Origin: Enoplolaimus lenunculus
Lineage: Eukaryota; Nematoda; Enoplea; Enoplida; Thoracostomopsidae
Assembly: GCA_030248215.1 (NCBI GenBank)
Contig: JASANG010002172.1
Coordinates: 62,001-126,000 of the forward strand
Direction: 5' to 3'
DNA length: 64,000 nucleotides
Within the stretch, counting starts at the first letter, position 1. Every line of letters starts with the position of its first letter. The notes under the pieces were generated by a model. That model saw only the letters and a program-made list of their open reading frames with translations, was not told the DNA's origin and did no database searches. A program made the position numbers and the translations under genes. This document shows, one piece after another, positions 1 to 11,619 of this stretch.

Positions 1-339
1 TGTAAAGTCGCAACCACTTTTACAGCTGCATGAAATGTTTTTTCTTTGTTTATTTTCAAACAAACAATAGTTAAAATTTGACTGATTTCACTGCAGCGAT
101 GACTGGGTAGAAAATTGTTGCAAACTTTAATTTAACCCCACGAGTTTTTAATGCCAATAATGATTGCTTTACAGTAGCAAAAATGCAGTTGCGAAAGCTG
201 ACATACAGGGTTTCGCGTTGCCTGTTCGGCGTTTCGATTGTTGGGGGAGTGTCGACACACGAAAACGGTTTTAAAATCAGTTTATCAAATTGTAAGCTTG
301 TAGTCAGATCACCTTCGTATGAAAGACTAAACATTTTTC

Positions 340-460
340 AAGAGCGGCATACAAAGGTTTTCGTTGACTTTATTAGCAAGGTTGACAATTTTCTCGGCGG
401 CAAAATTTTTTCACGGGGCTCTGTCCCCCTGCCCCCCCCTTGGTTACCAGCCCAGCATAA
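340..460. mobile_element. GTAGCCAG-type repeat fragment
   Basis: GGTTTTCGTTGACTTTATTAG, AATTTTCTCGGCGGC, a GGGGCTCTGTCCCCC hairpin and TTGGTTACCAGCCC. Confidence 0.5.
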
Positions 461-1285
461 TCATTCAATAAGACAACGCGTCTATCAACAGAATTTTGAA
501 TCTACTGTAACAAACGGGGGTCGCTAGCTATCCCCTCTGGGTACGCACCTGCTAAATGTTTACTCAAGTAGACCGAATTCAAAGCTTGTAACTTCAGTCT
601 AATAAGTTTTTGTGCAGTTTAGTGATGCCTGCTTATCAATCATAGACGTTTTGGCATTTTTTTGCTAAATAACCAAACCTGCCGCTTCGTACATTTTGAG
701 TTTAAAATGAATACTATTTTAGTTTGAAAGTTTTTGATTTTTAGCTAAAAATTACTTAGCTAGCGGAACTTTTTAATTAACTACGTACCTTTAAGTTAAG
801 TAGGGAATATTCGTCAGCGAATCAAAAGACAAGGCATACGAAATTTTAGTATTAAATTGAAAGTCTAAGTTCCGGTTTGTCCCCCGGTTTGAATTCCCAT
901 CTCCGGTGGACATCCTGGAGTCAAATAAGTGAAGCAAAGTTGTTTAACCAACCTTGAGAGCGAAACGAACAAGAAACCAGCGCATTTTGTGGTGTTAAAT
1001 GTTTGAAATTCCAACACGAAACGCTAGTTTTCGTGCGGTATTTTGGAGTCAGCGATGTCTTTTTTATTATTCCAATGTTGCCAATTGACACCGTTTAAGC
1101 TTGCTTTCACGTGCCTAAAATGAGGAATCCTCTTACCAGCCCTGTAACCTTTAGGGTTTCGCTATATTTCCAGAACCGCAAGTTAAAATTGGCAATATAA
1201 ATCGTGAAGACATTCAAAAATTACAGCGCCGGCATGAGGATAGCGCTCGCATTTTAAAACTTCGACGGTTTTTGTTTCAGCCAAT
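460..1285. other. No gene seen
   Basis: AT-rich non-coding sequence with no long conserved frame and no repeat recognised by eye. Confidence 0.6.
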
Positions 1286-1365
1286 TAGGGTGAGAGCCGT
1301 TTTTGGGGTGGTGCCCATCCCCTAATGGGAAGTATGAACGTTGGCTGCTCCGGCCCTGGATGCGG
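1286..1365. mobile_element. CAGGGCCGGAGCAG repeat fragment
   Basis: GGGGTGGTGCCCATCCCC and GGCTGCTCCGGCCCTG; right end of a family with hAT-like CAGGGCCGGAGCAG tips. Confidence 0.55.
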
Positions 1366-1465
1366 TCTGTACCCTCTTCCATTCCCGTGGACACCTTGCG
1401 CACCTGGAAGGTGTCACTTTGATTGACTCAACGAATGTTTTAAGCCATTTAAAAACGGCGCCAAA

Positions 1466-1625
1466 GCCCCATTCACACGTGCAAATTTTTGCAACGAGAA
1501 CTTGCACCTATGCAACTTGCACGAAATAGCGGCAGTTGTAAGTATTTTCAAAGGAACTTTCTGATTGGCCAATCAAACTGCAGGTGCAAGGAATTCGATC
1601 GACTTGCAACTGCATTAACAGCTTG
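1466..1625. mobile_element. Fold-back repeat TTCACACGTGCAAGTT
   Basis: CATTCACACGTGCAAATTTT, AACGAGAACTTGCACC, then the inverted side GCAGGTGCAAGG and CGACTTGCAACTGC. Family of CTTGCAGCTGCAA palindromes. Confidence 0.65.
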
Positions 1626-1986
1626 CGAATTAAAATAAACAAGCATGTATCAAAATACACTCGGTTCAAAAGCAAACAATTTTGAATTTGAAATATAGGT
1701 GACCCCCAAAATTATTCGCTTCCACCCCCCCCCAATATAATTTTCTGCGGCCACCCGTGCGCTTAGGTTCCACTCACTTTGTTATTTTTGATTGGTTTCT
1801 TTATCAATTTAACCGCATGACCAATGGCATAACGGCGTAAATGGCAGGGTCGGAGACAAACGGTAGATTTTCAGATATTTTCTTGACACCGACTGGTGTC
1901 ATGCGAAGCTGTGCCGTGTGAAAATTCTAACTTTGTCGCGGACAGATTTTGCGGCTTAGGGGGACTTGGATGTGTATAATAAATAG

Positions 1987-2147
1987 GGCCCGTGTTACTT
2001 TAAGAGGCGTCCAAGTTGCTGGTGGGTATATAAAATAGTAGGTTTAGATTTTAGATTACATTTTTTGCTTAGGTTTAGGCTTAGGCTTAGGCTTAGGCTT
2101 AGGAATACGCTTAATCGACTGTTACGCCCCTTAAAGTAACATTGGCC
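1987..2147. mobile_element. GGCC-type miniature transposon (ends variant C)
   Basis: Ends GGCCCGTGTTACTTTAAG and AAAGTAACATTGGCC. Core has TTTTTTGCTTAGGTTTAGG with repeated TTAGGC. Flanking 8-mers ATAAATAG and AAAAACAG agree at 6 of 8. Non-autonomous; the 8-bp duplication suggests a hAT-like mover. Confidence 0.8.
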
Positions 2148-2461
2148 AAAAACAGGATCTTGGAAAACGACACAAATGCTTTAGAATTTCAAACAGGGTT
2201 TCGACGAACCATACCGGTCTGATAAGATCATAAGTTGGGACTAAGTACATCGTATGGGTCCCTCGGCGGCCTACCCTGGGGGAGCGGGCTCACAAAGCGT
2301 GGTCTCGATCGTGGACTTGTTTTGTAACTAAAGATTTTACCGAATGATCCGGCCACATCCTGCAGATAATTTAAAAATCCTTCAAATCACCAAATATTAT
2401 CAATCGAATTATTGTCACGGCGTTCCATCTTATGGCGCAGTCAACATAATTATGGTCATCT

Positions 2462-2880
2462 GTTTTGCAGTGCCAGATTGACAAATTTCTGACGAGAGGT
2501 TGGGTTGGCAAATGTTATGAAACGCAATTTTTTTTACTCAATCCTACATATATGCATAAAATTGTAAGGTTGAGGGACCTTATCATTTTATCACAAAAAA
2601 ATTTCTGAGGATAAAAAATTGTATGGTTGCGTCTTTATGATTTTATAACAAAATATTTCTAATGAGAAAAATTGTAAGGTAAAAAAGAACATTACCGTTG
2701 TTTCACAAAATCATTTCCTGATGATAACAAAATTGTAACGAATACCATTTTGTCACAAAAAAATTTCGTATCAATGGGGGGTGTACGCCTTTCGCCGTCC
2801 CCTCCGGCTTCACTAACGTCCTTTTGCCGCAAATCCACTATACGATGTGCGACTGCTAGGTCTATTAGTAGAAGCATGTC
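2462..2880. repeat. Dispersed repeat GTTATGAAACGCAATTTT
   Basis: TTGGCAAATGTTATGAAACG, ATATATGCATAAAATTGTAAG and three partial repeats of a TGAGGATAAAAAATTGTAAGG-like block. Related sequence at 29930-30120 and 59728-59830. An open frame at 2750-3052 runs through it but is not protein-like. Confidence 0.55.
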
Positions 2881-3467
2881 TTATTTCCTTTCTCGCATTC
2901 TAACCAAACAACGCCGTCTATCATTATCACGAGTACTATTTGTAGTATTCCGTCTTATCATTTTTGACAATGTCCCACCATTTTTAGTTGAAATAATTTC
3001 ATTTCGAGGGGAAATTAACTTCAGCACATCCCAGGTTGCGTCGAGTCCATGAAAATGAATATTAGTCCCATTTGAAGCGATGGCTTATAAAAGCTTCATG
3101 AGTGTCTTTATTTTTAAGTCTGTAATAATTTCTCACACAGTAAATATCCCCTGTATCCATCATGATTACTTGAACGTTGCTATGAGTCGGTTCACTAGCC
3201 ACAGACACGACTCATTTACTCTGAGCTGGTGCTGGCTGTTTTAAAACATTCGCTAATGAATGTGCAACCAAGGATTTTGGGCATTTTTTAGCTTTGAAAT
3301 GATATTTGTGAATTTTGCTGGATTTTGATACACTCGAAGTGGATTTTGAAAGCCTAATATTCGGATCAGGTTGTTGTTTTTTAGTGGTTTTCGCCACATC
3401 AGCCATTTAGGCCCAAATATTTATAGTAGAGGCACTTCCGTCAAAAACGTTACCATTCACACAGGGA
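2881..3467. other. No gene seen
   Basis: Short open frames (for example 3212-3406 on the - strand, lysine-rich) show no domain or splice context. Non-coding as far as visible. Confidence 0.55.
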
Positions 3468-3772
3468 GGATAATGATGGCGGCGTACTTTTGATGACGTC
3501 CGTCGCCGTACGTCACTGTACGTCACCGTCCGTCGTCTTACGTCACTGTACGTCACCGTCCGTCGTCTTACGTCACTGTACGTCACCGTCCGTCGCCGTA
3601 CGTCACTGTACGTCACTGTCCGTCGCCTTACGTCACTGTACGTCACTGTCCGTTGCCGTACGTCACTGTACGTCATCGTGTGGTATCTTACAATAGTAAT
3701 TCACGTACAGTGCCGCATGGCGACGGACGGTGACGGACAACGCCGCACAATAACTATAGCATCACCCTAATA
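3468..3772. mobile_element. GC-rich fold-back element with 30-bp minisatellite
   Basis: Family with CGTCCGTCGCCGTACGTC-like arms and an end of the type AGTATAGCGCAACCCTTA (here ATAACTATAGCATCACCCTAA). Positions 3498-3680 are about six 30-bp units built from CGTCACTGTACGTCACCGTC. Clearer copies have TTA on both sides, as in PIF/Harbinger elements. Confidence 0.75.
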
Positions 3773-3959
3773 AACAGCGATGTACGGGGGGTTATTATTG
3801 CCTTATATGATATTAATGGTAGTTTTAGAATAATAGAAATATTGAAGACATTACATAGTGTTCATAATTGGAATTTAGTTCTGTTTTCGGTATTACTAAT
3901 CCAATGCTTGCACTATTCCTTAATTCTTGTAAAAAGAATTAGAACGGCTGGATAGTTTG

Positions 3960-4155
3960 GGCCGATGTAAAGAATAGGGGCGGAAAAGTATTATAAGCAT
4001 ATTCCAAAACCTGTGCCTAAACCTAAGCGTAAGAATGAGCATATTTCTAAGCCTAGGCACAAGGCTACGCCGAGGAATATAATTAGTCTAAAGCTTAAGC
4101 TTACTCTATTGCAGTCCCGCATAGAAACGTTCCGCCCCTGATGTTTACATGGACC
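3960..4155. mobile_element. GGCC-type miniature transposon (ends variant B)
   Basis: Ends GGCCGATGTAAAGAATAGGG and TGATGTTTACATGGACC, with CCTAAGC repeats inside. Flanking 8-mers ATAGTTTG and ATCGTTTG agree at 7 of 8, a clear 8-bp target duplication. Confidence 0.85.
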
Positions 4156-4465
4156 ATCGTTTGGCAAATGTATTTTCTCTGCTAAAACTGCTATATATTC
4201 GTAGAACCTATTATACCCAATTAACAATACTTGAAACGAAAAATTATCAAAATTCGGTGAAAAGTTGTTTAAAATAACAATCTATTCGAGTGCTTAAACC
4301 CCCTCGCCTCATGCCATTATGACCAAGTGTTAGTATTTGATATGTCATATATTTTACCTTTGGTTATACTGGTTACCTTAGAACCTAATTTATTTTATGA
4401 TAACCAACTTTTGTGAATGCTAACCGTGTCAAAGCCAATGCCAGCGAACCTTGAAAACCAGAAAT

Positions 4466-4679
4466 AAAGATTGCGCAATACTTTATACTTAGCCAGAGGC
4501 CGGCTGAGCGCTCCCGAGCGCTGCTGCACGCCGTCGAGCGGTGGCACACGGCCGCGTGTGGTAATTTTTAATAAACTTTTACAGCGGCGCTTGGCGGCAT
4601 TTGACGGCTCGAGGCGGGGTGCGGCAAAACGTTCACCGGTGTCCGACAACGCGCGGTGAGTATAGCGCAACCCTTAACG
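4466..4679. mobile_element. GC-rich fold-back element
   Basis: Left AGATTGCGCAATACTTTATAC, right GGTGAGTATAGCGCAACCCT. The centre is a GC-rich hairpin (CACACGGCCGCGTGTGG). Confidence 0.75.
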
Positions 4680-4738
4680 TTTGATATTTTATTAATCAAC
4701 TGTCGGCAGTAAGAAAAAAATTTCATTCTCAAACGCTT

Positions 4739-5396
4739 ATGCGGGGTTAACGTTATAACCGGGGCAGCTTGGAACACATTTTATCTCTATTAGCCTATTT
4801 GGTTACATTTTGTCTGCTAATAGACCCCATATCTTATTCAAAAAGTCGTATTTGTCAGCTATCATCATGTGTAGGTCACCTTTTGTCCTTCAATATTATA
4901 TGATATTTGATGTATTGTCAGCGAATATCATACGATATATTTTCAAATGTCTGCATACCAGAGGTAACATACCCAATACTAGAGTTGGAAATTTGAATTT
5001 TTGAATTATGACACTGTTTTTCTAAGCGATTTTGTGTCGGAAATGGATTTGTATACGTTGTATTTGGTATTTTACGCACATGTGTGCCTCTACCGTCCGA
5101 GTTTCCATCAATTTATTAGCACCCGGATATTACGCTGTCCCGCTGAATAGCATATGATATTCGAAGCAATTTTGGAATATCATATGATATTCGCATAAAT
5201 GTCCAACAGTGTCACGTGTCATACCGATTCTTGTACACATTGATCATGTGAGAGCGGTGGTTTGTAAGTAAATGTTATATGACATTGGAGTTTTGTCTGT
5301 TCACCAGATATGAGTGCTCGAACTTTAACGTTGACGTCGAATCAACATGGGACAAACCGTGTCCCGTCTGCCCCGGTTATAACGTGAATCCCGCAT
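4739..5396. mobile_element. ATGCGGGGTT inverted-repeat element
   Basis: 658 bp. Ends ATGCGGGGTTAACGTTATAA and TTATAACGTGAATCCCGCAT. The inside holds repeated near-palindromes of the type AATATCATATGATATTCG. No coding potential recognised. Confidence 0.8.
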
Positions 5397-5525
5397 TGTT
5401 TTAAGACAACGCAAATCTGTCTATTTTTTCGTTGGACGTTGTCTATTTTGTGGAGTTAGCAATGTTGTTTTGAAATCAATTGCTGGTTAGCAATCAACTA
5501 AAAACGCTGCATTATTTATGTAATT

Positions 5526-5575
5526 AAAGCTGAAACGACCAACATACGTATTTTAGCCATAATTCCAACAGAGAA
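5526..5575. repeat. 45-bp micro-palindrome with CATACGTATTTTGG
   Basis: AAAGCTGAAACGACCAACAT followed by ACGTATTTTAGCC and ATTCCAAC. One of six copies with consensus arms AGCTGGAAC and GTTCCAGCT around CATACGTATTTTGGGCA. Confidence 0.65.
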
Positions 5576-5664
5576 TAAATTTTGTTTTACCAACAAAATT
5601 CGTACGAAGATGCATACATTTTTCTGGCAGACATCATTAAATGCAAGCAGTCTTAATGTATCAC

Positions 5665-5991
5665 TGGCTGAGTTTCTGAAGTTTTACTTAAGTATTTATT
5701 TAAGTTATGCTTAAGTAATTACTTAAGTCGCCGACTTAAGTAAATGCTTAACATTTTGAACAAAAACAAATAATCACCAAATGTGAGCCATTATCATAAC
5801 AAGAAAGTAATAGTTTTGCTGATATTAACGAGGCACTATGACTCTTATCTGTAATATATCAAATTTCGTCAGTGACTTAAGTACTTTACGTAACTTAATT
5901 AAGTTTTTAAAAACGACAAAATGGTTAAATAATAACTTAACTCGTACTAAGTACTAAGTCGTACTTAAGCAGGGTTTCGAAAACTCAGCCA
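5665..5991. mobile_element. Palindromic element TGGCTGGGTTTCTGAAA (ACTTAAGTA family)
   Basis: Ends TGGCTGAGTTTCTGAAG and CGAAAACTCAGCCA. Arms dense in ACTTAAGT; unique middle with CACCAAATGTGAGCCATT and ATAACAAGAAAGTAATAG. About 330 bp. Confidence 0.82.
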
Positions 5992-6327
5992 ATGTCATAT
6001 TTGCTTTAATATTATCATGGTTGTTGATATTTTAAGGCCACTTGGATGGGATCCAAGGTTTGATCGCCTATTTTAGTTTTTAGATTCTAAATTAAACAAA
6101 TATTTCAAAATTACTTTGTTGAATCCATATTGGACGATGTTTTAGTCGCAATATTGTTCAATGTTTCAATAATGTATAATACGGGTTTAATTATTAATAT
6201 ATCAGTTATCTTCTTGGAATTACCATCGTTTTAATTGCCGAGACAATTATGGGAATGAAAAAGGTAAGCTTCTAGCCAGTACGACACACGTAAATCTATG
6301 GTTGACGATGATGTTCTAGGAACGACT

Positions 6328-6708
6328 GCCGATGTGTAGAACAGGGCCGTAACAGTGGTATAAGTATATTTCTTAACCTATCCAAAGTGTGAAAATTAGT
6401 TTATCGTTAAACTGGCCCATGTTACTTTAAGGGGCGTCCAAGTTTCTGGTGGGTTTATAAAAGAGTAAGATTTAAATTCTAGAGTACAGTTTTTTGCTTA
6501 GGCTTAGGCTTAGGTATACGCTTTTGCAACGCTTAGGCTTAGGCTGTGGTTTAGAAATACGCTTAGTCTTCCGTTACGCCCCGAAAAGCAAAATTGGCCG
6601 TTAAGTTTAAGCCTTAGCCTAAGCCAAAGCAATAAAATAGTATAAAGCTTAAGCTTACTCTATTGCAGTCACGCAAAAAAGGTTCCGCCCATGATCTTTA
6701 CATGGGCC
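6328..6708. mobile_element. GGCC-type miniature transposon split by a second one
   Basis: Outer element starts GCCGATGTGTAGAACAGGGC and ends TGATCTTTACATGGGCC. It is interrupted by a variant C element at 6414-6599, giving the order of insertion. The two ends of the outer element belong to different variants (A-type left, B-type right). Confidence 0.75.
6414..6599. mobile_element. GGCC-type variant C, nested
   Basis: Ends GGCCCATGTTACTTTAAGG and GAAAAGCAAAATTGGCC. Flanking 8-mers GTTAAACT and GTTAAGTT agree at 6 of 8. Inserted inside the 6328-6708 element. Confidence 0.8.
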
Positions 6709-7043
6709 TAAAAGAGTATGTTTTTAGCTATTTTGGTGCAATACTACACTTGCACAATCAGACTATGGTCAATAGGAGGGTTCGTTTGGAATCAGGGGTA
6801 CTGGAGAACATATATAAATGTTTTTGCGAGCGAGCGATAATTTTTTGGTATTCAAGATCCGGCATATTATTTGACACGTGAAAGAACAGGTTTTCGCTGG
6901 TCTTTCTAGAAATTTCTAAAAAGACATATAAAGGTAACCGAACCCGATTAGTATTGATTTCTAAAAACCAGGGTTAAACACCCCTGTCTTGTCTATAGCA
7001 TATCGCGCCGATAATTACGTAAACTTGCTAAATCTATATATTA

Positions 7044-7092
7044 AAGCTGTAACACCCCCACATACGTATTTTGGGCAACTTTCCAGCGTTAC
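7044..7092. repeat. 45-bp micro-palindrome
   Basis: AAAGCTGTAACACCCCCACA, CGTATTTTGGGCAACTTTCC. Confidence 0.65.
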
Positions 7093-7567
7093 TTCGCTTA
7101 AGTTATTGTTCTATTAAAAGAAAATTTGCAAGGAAATTTTTGTGCTTTCGCTACTTTTGCGCATTGCGCAAAGCTGGCAAACTAGTCAACATTAAGTACT
7201 TTCATTTATGCCACATTTGCACCACACGTAACTATTTATAAACTGCCGCACGCCATACAGATTTCCGGAAAAGATGAATATGGCAAATCGTTTTGTCGTT
7301 CGTAAAATTTCAATAAAATGACGCGTGACGATTATTCGCAGTTAGCTACGCGGTTGGCTTTAATGCGCGCCAAAAAAGCGAACATTATTCATCACGAATC
7401 ACGCTATTTGGGTGATTTTCGAAAATGCTAAATTAGCACCCCAAAAAATCTTCGCCCTTTTGGAAGTGTACGGCTTTGGAACAGGCGTTGTTTTTTGGCT
7501 TAAAACACTTTTAGTCATATTTCAAAATCATAATGTTTTTGTTGTATGTTTGTACCCCGGTTCTTAT

Positions 7568-7764
7568 GGCCCATGTATAGAACAGGACCGGATCGATTTC
7601 CGGCGGGGCTGTAATAGAGCCCGTTTAAGCTTTAGACTAACTTCTTTGCTTAGGCTTAGGCTTAGGCTAACGAATAGGCTCATCCTTATGCTTAGGCTTA
7701 GGCTTAGGCTTAAGCTTAGGAATATGCTTATACTACTGTTCCGGCCTTGTTCTATACATAGACC
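7568..7764. mobile_element. GGCC-type miniature transposon (ends variant A)
   Basis: Ends GGCCCATGTATAGAACAGG and TTGTTCTATACATAGACC. The core has two blocks of GCTTAGG repeats. Flanks GTTCTTAT and GTTTTTTA are weakly similar. Confidence 0.8.
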
Positions 7765-8013
7765 GTTTTTTATTATCTAAAGTGATGCTATTGTTTTTTG
7801 TCGTACAGTCAGTTGAACTCCCCACAGAAAACAGGGATGTGGCTACCGTTAAACCAGCATTTTTCTCGTTTAACAGAAATTTTATCTTCCTTGAGCAGGA
7901 TGCGTTTATTGTATTCTAAGCCTAAGCCTAATCCTATGCCTAATTCTTATCGTCAGCAGAAAACTATGCTTCAACTTATGATATATTAGACGTGGAACGG
8001 TTGCAAAAATTAT

Positions 8014-8090
8014 AAAAGTATTTATTTAAGTTATACTTAAATACTTCAAAGTAAATACTAAACTTTTTGACTAAATACAGATGTATTCTT
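8014..8090. mobile_element. ACTTAAGTA element fragment
   Basis: AAAGTATTTATTTAAGTTATACTTAAATAC-like left arm only. Confidence 0.5.
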
Positions 8091-8204
8091 GTGTTAAAAC
8101 AGCTAAGAAGGAAGCCATTGTTTAGCCTAATATTGCGGTTGTATCATTAGTCGTAAATTTTAATTTGTCCAAAGTTTATGGCAAAATTAGTACTCTGTAA
8201 AGCC

Positions 8205-8635
8205 GTATTCACACATGCAAGTTTTGCAGCAAAAACTTGCACATGCAACTTACATGTGCAAGTTTGGTCACAAAGCAGATTTGATGTTTTTGCAACTGCA
8301 AATTATTCACAAACATGTAGACTTTGAAAGCAGTTTTAACTCATGAAATTTCGAGTAAATCCTTCTTTACACGTGAATTTTTTTGTTGCAGCTGAAACTT
8401 GCAGCCGCAAGTTTTTCCAAAAATTTATTCGAAGAAATTGCAGCTGCAATCATCATCGTCATTGGCTGAATTGATAATTTATATGTTATGCTTTATTAAT
8501 ACTGTAGTTTGCAAATTATTCATATTAATTCATGTTAAGGTTCAGAATGAAAATGATATTTTCATGGAAATACGTTGCAGCTGCAAGTGTTTCGTGCAAG
8601 TTTCGGATGCGAGTTCTCACTGCAAAACACTTATA
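8205..8635. mobile_element. Fold-back repeat TTCACACGTGCAAGTT
   Basis: GTATTCACACATGCAAGTTT at left; many GCAGCTGCAA and AACTTGCA motifs; right side GCGAGTTCTCACTGCAAAAC. Confidence 0.7.
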
Positions 8636-9021
8636 GAAACGATAATATGGCTAAATACCAGCTTGATAAATACTTAAATTTGAAGTCTTGTCTAAGTATA
8701 CGCGATTTCATAAACCCAGCTTGAGTCAAAACCAAATTCAGTTGATTGATTTATTTGGCGAACTGTATTTTGCCTAAATCGTAAAGGCTAAACTTTAAAT
8801 TTACTCAAATTTCAAAAATTATATTTTTGAACATTTTTTTGCGTCGGTTCTACAAATTCGCATATATGACGGAGTGGTGTTAAAAATGACTGAAACCGGA
8901 AAGAACTGGTTGAAACTGATTTTGAAACCTGTAAACTGGGTGTTTTTTAAATTAAAATATTTTTTCCAATTTTCAAACCTGGTTCATACTTTTCTTATGG
9001 CAACGGGGATACAGCTGCATT

Positions 9022-9194
9022 GGCCCATGTATGGAACACGGCCGGAAATGGGCTATAACCATATTCCTAAGCCTAAGCGTAAGGATGACCCTATTCGTAA
9101 GGCTAAGCCTAAGCAAAAAATTTAGTCTAAAGCTTAAACTGAATCTTTTACAGCCCCTCCGGAAGACGATCCGGCCCTGTTCTATACATGGGCC
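9022..9194. mobile_element. GGCC-type variant A
   Basis: Ends GGCCCATGTATGGAACACGG and CCCTGTTCTATACATGGGCC; core CCTAAGC repeats in the opposite orientation to the copy at 7568. Confidence 0.8.
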
Positions 9195-9776
9195 CGTGCA
9201 CTTCTTAGGGTTTCGTAAATAAATTTAGTATAAGTATAACGTAACGTTGATATGTTGAATTAAAAATTAGCAGTTTTAAAATTGCTAGTTTAAAACGTTA
9301 TCCCCCTGATCGTACTTTAGGCACCCCCGTTAACATTCTCAGAGCGGCCTGTACGGTAGTCTTATCTGTGAAAGTCTGAAAATTATTTGCCCAAAAAATA
9401 ACGAGTATTTTATTAGAATAAAATGGTTTTTCGTTACAAAAATTAATTTTAAAAATATTTTGTTAATTCGCAAATTTTTTCGTCAGAAAATTGGCCAAAT
9501 TTTTCCGTCGGCTCCAGCTACAACCAACCCCTCGTGTGTTTCTGGTGTACTTAGGTTTAACACAATGATTCAGTTCACGGAATATAACGCTTGTACATGG
9601 GACATCAACCAATCAATCTTAGTCTCTCTGGCTAAAGTCAAAATGTCAAAGTTTTGGTCAAAATAAAAACAAAATACCATCGAATACGTAACTGTTACTG
9701 TTGAAATTATTAAAAATTGCTGTAAAATTAACAATGCCATAGTTTGTAAACTACCATTTATCTTAACGATTTTGGT
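9195..9776. other. No gene seen
   Basis: AT-rich. A short frame at 9460-9666 has no recognisable features. Confidence 0.6.
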
Positions 9777-9932
9777 TATAGAATAGGGTCGTTACAGTAG
9801 TATAAGCATATTCCTAAACCTATACCTACGTCTAACCATATACTTGTGCAAAAAATCTTGTCTAAAGTTTAATAAGCTTATTCTATTGCAGTCCCGCGGG
9901 CAAACATTCCGCCCAAGATGCTTTCATGGACC
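9777..9932. mobile_element. GGCC-type element, degraded
   Basis: Left part TATAGAATAGGGTCGTTACAG (A-like), right end CATTCCGCCCAAGATGC with TTTCATGGACC (B-like); CCTAAACC-type core. Confidence 0.6.
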
Positions 9933-10870
9933 ACAGTTGAGGTACAAAAATATACATACGGTGTACGGAAGTTGGGTTGTACCGGTAATTTTCACTGCGC
10001 AGCGACGATTTCTAATTTCAGATACTGAATTAACCTTTTTGTATGAATATTTTCTATTTCATCTGAGGCCTATTTTCAAGCTATGGCAAAGTGTTATAAG
10101 CAACTGAACTCTTTTCTGTGGAAATATATGCAATATCCATAAACGGTGGTACTAGAAATTTTTAATAGTCCATATCGTGGGTTTTCCAAGTCTTAATAGT
10201 TAACGTAGAAATTAAAAGTTAACTGGTCTAATATTGAAGCAGTAAGAATCTAAACATACTCTTTTTTAGACTCACCAGAAACCTGGACGCCCGTAAAAGT
10301 AACATGGGCCCAAATGATTAATATGACTTCACAAGACACCTTCATATGGGGATTAGAGGCGAAACCAGGGATACCGTAATTTCATAAACTTAATGTTTAT
10401 GAAATATTCACAATGCTTTGCTGATTCATTGTAACAAGGGTGTCCGCACGTGGGGGGGGGGCACTCGGGGCTGAGCCCCCTTTAAATTTAGCTTGTGCCC
10501 CTATCGAAATAAATTCGGTCTAAAAGTAAACTATCTTAAATCGCAATTGTACAGACCCTGAAAATTATTCGGCGCCCTCCGAAATAGAAGTTTTGGTGGA
10601 CGCTTGTATTCAAATCATTTGTTTTCGATATTGCTCCGAGACCAATTGTAAGCCTGAAAGTCAAAGCCCACGGCATAGCGGCATAGCGGTTTAGAGGATG
10701 GGTATAAGGTCAAAAATCTAAGTTTTGACCCCAAAAATTGTAAAGGTTATTTGAAATACATATTAAAAGCGCAGTTTTTTGTTGTTTCTATAAATTTTCG
10801 GTCCGCATATATCACATGTGTCTATCTTGTTGCATATATTCACGCCTGGTATCACCAGTATACATTTTAG
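9933..10870. other. No gene; G-run and TTAGGC-element remnant only
   Basis: Contains a G10 run with GGGGCTGAGCCCCC at about 10450-10480, resembling the inner hairpin of GTAGCCAG-type elements, and the fragment at 10255-10310. Confidence 0.5.
10255..10310. mobile_element. GGCC-type variant C fragment
   Basis: Only the right end is recognisable: CACCAGAAACCTGGACGCCC then AAAAGTAACATGGGCC. Confidence 0.6.
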
Positions 10871-11040
10871 GGCCAATGTTACTTTAAGAGGCGTAACAGT
10901 AGATTAAGCGTATTCCTACGCCCAAGCGTTGCAAAAATGAGTTCTTAAGCCTGAGCCTAAGCAACACATGTAACCTAGAATCTAAAGCAACTTTTATAGA
11001 CCCAACAGAAACCTGGACGCCCCTTAAAGTAACCTGTGCC
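10871..11040. mobile_element. GGCC-type variant C with clear target duplication
   Basis: Ends GGCCAATGTTACTTTAAGAG and CCTTAAAGTAACCTGTGCC. Flanking 8-mers CATTTTAG and TATTTTAG agree at 7 of 8. Confidence 0.85.
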
Positions 11041-11468
11041 TATTTTAGCGTTTTAAAGTTAAAAATAGAACACCAAACGGTTGAAATATTCAAACACAGC
11101 GTAGCCGTGTCTGTTTTGAGCTGTTTTTTGTAAATTCCCAACTCGGCGATTTATGATAAAAAGTATGATTTTCAAAATGTTTACTTCTTTGGTTCGTTGT
11201 AAAGTTTGAAATTTTTGTATTTTTAACTTATTTTTTTAATATATTTTATCTTTTAAGATTTATTTGTTCATTGGAGAACTTAGCAACGGCAGTTTGGCAG
11301 ATTGCGGGGTCGTATTCACTTTCTATTACATTAACGTTTTAGGGTTAGGTTTATTGGAAAAGGTTTACATGCGACTACGCCGTAGCCTAAGTACGTATTT
11401 ACCTAAACCTAAGATTTAACCTTAACCCTCAACGGCCCGGCAAAATTTTCACCTTAATCAGCCCAACG

Positions 11469-11484
11469 GTCTACATATGTAGAC
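11469..11484. repeat. 16-bp palindrome, left subterminal site of piggyBac
   Basis: GTCTACATATGTAGAC, 43 bp in from the left end. Identical copies lie 17 bp from the right end (13574) and further in (13398). Likely transposase-binding or end-recognition sites; that role is inferred. Confidence 0.7.
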
Positions 11485-11619
11485 AACACAACTAGCGTTA
11501 GTTTTGGCTTATCTCAGGGTGCTCTCCTCCTTTAACTGGCTTGAGACAGTCAGAACTAGTGTTCTGGCGGAGTTCCACCCGCTCCCCGTCCAGCCTCCCA
11601 CTGCGGGCGCGTTGTCCAG

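Noticed and set aside
2060-2100. TTAGGC runs as telomere sequence
   Set aside because: TTAGGC is the nematode telomere repeat, but here it is always a short interstitial block in the core of GGCC-ended miniature transposons.
3407-3676. Frame encoding TYSDVRRR repeats on the - strand
   Set aside because: Translation of the 30-bp minisatellite in a fold-back element; no independent coding evidence.
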